A program made the position numbers and the translations under genes. Positions 63,339 through 64,000 of a stretch of 64,000 nucleotides of DNA are shown here, one piece after another. This stretch comes from Sphingobacterium phlebotomi (GTDB taxonomy: Bacteria > Bacteroidota > Bacteroidia > Sphingobacteriales > Sphingobacteriaceae). The first letter of the stretch is position 1. Each line of letters starts with the position of its first letter. The stretch covers positions 744,001 through 808,000 of the forward strand of contig NZ_VTAV01000001.1 in assembly GCF_008180195.1 (NCBI RefSeq), read 5' to 3'. Under the pieces are notes generated by a model that saw only the letters and a list, made by a program, of their open reading frames with translations, was not told the origin of the DNA and did not search any database.

Positions 63339-64000
63339 TCAAACGAATTTTTCAACCCCTTGTCGTATTATTTCACAGGCATGTTTTATTTCGCCTTCTG
63401 ATATCGTAAGTGGGGGGGCTACGCGTAAGGCGGTTTCACAATGTAAATACCAATCGATCATCACACCGTGCTCAGCACAAAAGCTGCTCACCTGATACAC
63501 CTGTTCAAAGGTTTCCAATTGCAGGCACATCATTAATCCCATTCCTCTAATCTCTTTTATTTTAGGATGGTTCAACTCCTCGCCAAATAAAGTAGCTTTT
63601 GTTTCCACTGTGTCCAGCAGTTTTTCATTTTGGATGACCCGTAAAGAAGCTAATGCAGCAGCACAGCTTACCGGATGCCCCCCGAAAGTAGTGATATGCC
63701 CTAGCATAGGGTTGTCTTTGATGACATCCATGATTTCTTTTCGTGCAACAAATGCGCCGAGCGGCATACCACCTCCAATACCTTTCGCTAACATCAAAAT
63801 ATCTGGTACGATCCCAAAATGCTCAAAAGCAAACATCTTTCCGGTTCTCCCAAAACCTGTTTGTATTTCATCAAAAATCAGAATAGCACCCGTTTCGTCA
63901 CATTTTCTCCGGAGTGTCTGCATATATTCCGTAGACGGAACACGTACACCTGCCTCTCCTTGGATAGCTTCTACGATAACCGCTGCGGTTTGTTTTGTGA
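63339..64000 (-). CDS. Class III aminotransferase (acetylornithine/ornithine type), 5' part outside window
   Basis: The frame is open to the window edge, so only the C-terminal ~220 residues are present. Visible motifs: VIVEAIQGEAGVRVPS, the PLP-binding ILIFDEIQTGFGRTGKM, the Schiff-base lysine in MLAKGIGGGMPLGAFVA, and TFGGHPVSCAAALASL. These match the acetylornithine/ornithine/4-aminobutyrate group; substrate cannot be fixed from this part. The last residues (LTISEGEIKHACEIIRQGVE) are the usual C-terminal domain. Confidence 0.9.
   Translation of the reverse strand, partial: TKQTAAVIVEAIQGEAGVRVPSTEYMQTLRRKCDETGAILIFDEIQTGFGRTGKMFAFEHFGIVPDILMLAKGIGGGMPLGAFVARKEIMDVIKDNPMLGHITTFGGHPVSCAAALASLRVIQNEKLLDTVETKATLFGEELNHPKIKEIRGMGLMMCLQLETFEQVYQVSSFCAEHGVMIDWYLHCETALRVAPPLTISEGEIKHACEIIRQGVEKFV

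Overview
The window is a chromosomal stretch of a Bacteroidota bacterium, most likely from the Sphingobacteriaceae. Evidence: several genes are preceded by the Bacteroidota -7 promoter element TAnnTTTG, with little Shine-Dalgarno signal; there are family hallmarks such as an HU-HIG DNA-binding protein, a CTC-type L25, a BlaI/M56 pair with TonB-plug-like repeats, DUF4254 beside a family 9 glycosyltransferase, and a ComEC without a metallo-beta-lactamase domain. No phage, transposase or CRISPR array was found. The assignment is by inference; no database search was possible.

Layout. 1-9.5 kb (+): the 3' part of a giant repeat-rich envelope protein and an exported fibronectin type III partner. 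9.5-16.6 kb (-): acyl-CoA thioesterase, RmlD-like reductase and M28 peptidase; then lspA, and ileS followed by a DksA-like gene. 16.7-21 kb: A-type Fe-S carrier, glyA, an ECF sigma factor and purEK. 21-25.6 kb (-): nuoAB, ffh, a membrane zinc peptidase and a BON/SH3b pair. 25.6-28.8 kb: a repeat-rich, gene-poor stretch with an orphan antitoxin-like regulator, an HU-like protein and two lipoproteins. 28.8-40.8 kb: an AT-rich, mixed-orientation cluster of eleven glycosyltransferase-type genes plus DUF4254, probably making LPS or another surface glycan. 40.8-48.4 kb (-): nuoHIJKLMN. 48.5-56 kb: META lipoprotein, citrate synthase, BlaI/M56 sensor system, pth, rplY and prs. 56-64 kb: two identical initiator tRNA genes, an HhH/outer-membrane protein-comEC-recQ operon, a GDSL hydrolase and the 3' part of a class III aminotransferase.

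How it works together. The window joins core functions (aminoacylation, SRP, folate one-carbon metabolism, purine synthesis, PRPP, citrate synthase, complex I) with envelope building. Complex I genes occur as two separate blocks (AB and HIJKLMN), with C-G absent from the window. Most convergent gene pairs in the core regions are separated by long perfect hairpins acting as terminators.

Most noteworthy: (i) the isoleucyl-tRNA synthetase has a swapped HIGH signature, GIHH, as described for mupirocin hyper-resistant type 2 enzymes; (ii) five genes have a TAnnTTTG box exactly 4-5 nt before their ATG, which predicts leaderless mRNAs; (iii) the BlaR1-like M56 protein carries four tandem TonB-plug-like repeats instead of a penicillin-binding sensor; (iv) an HhH domain joined to a putative outer-membrane protein is co-transcribed with comEC.
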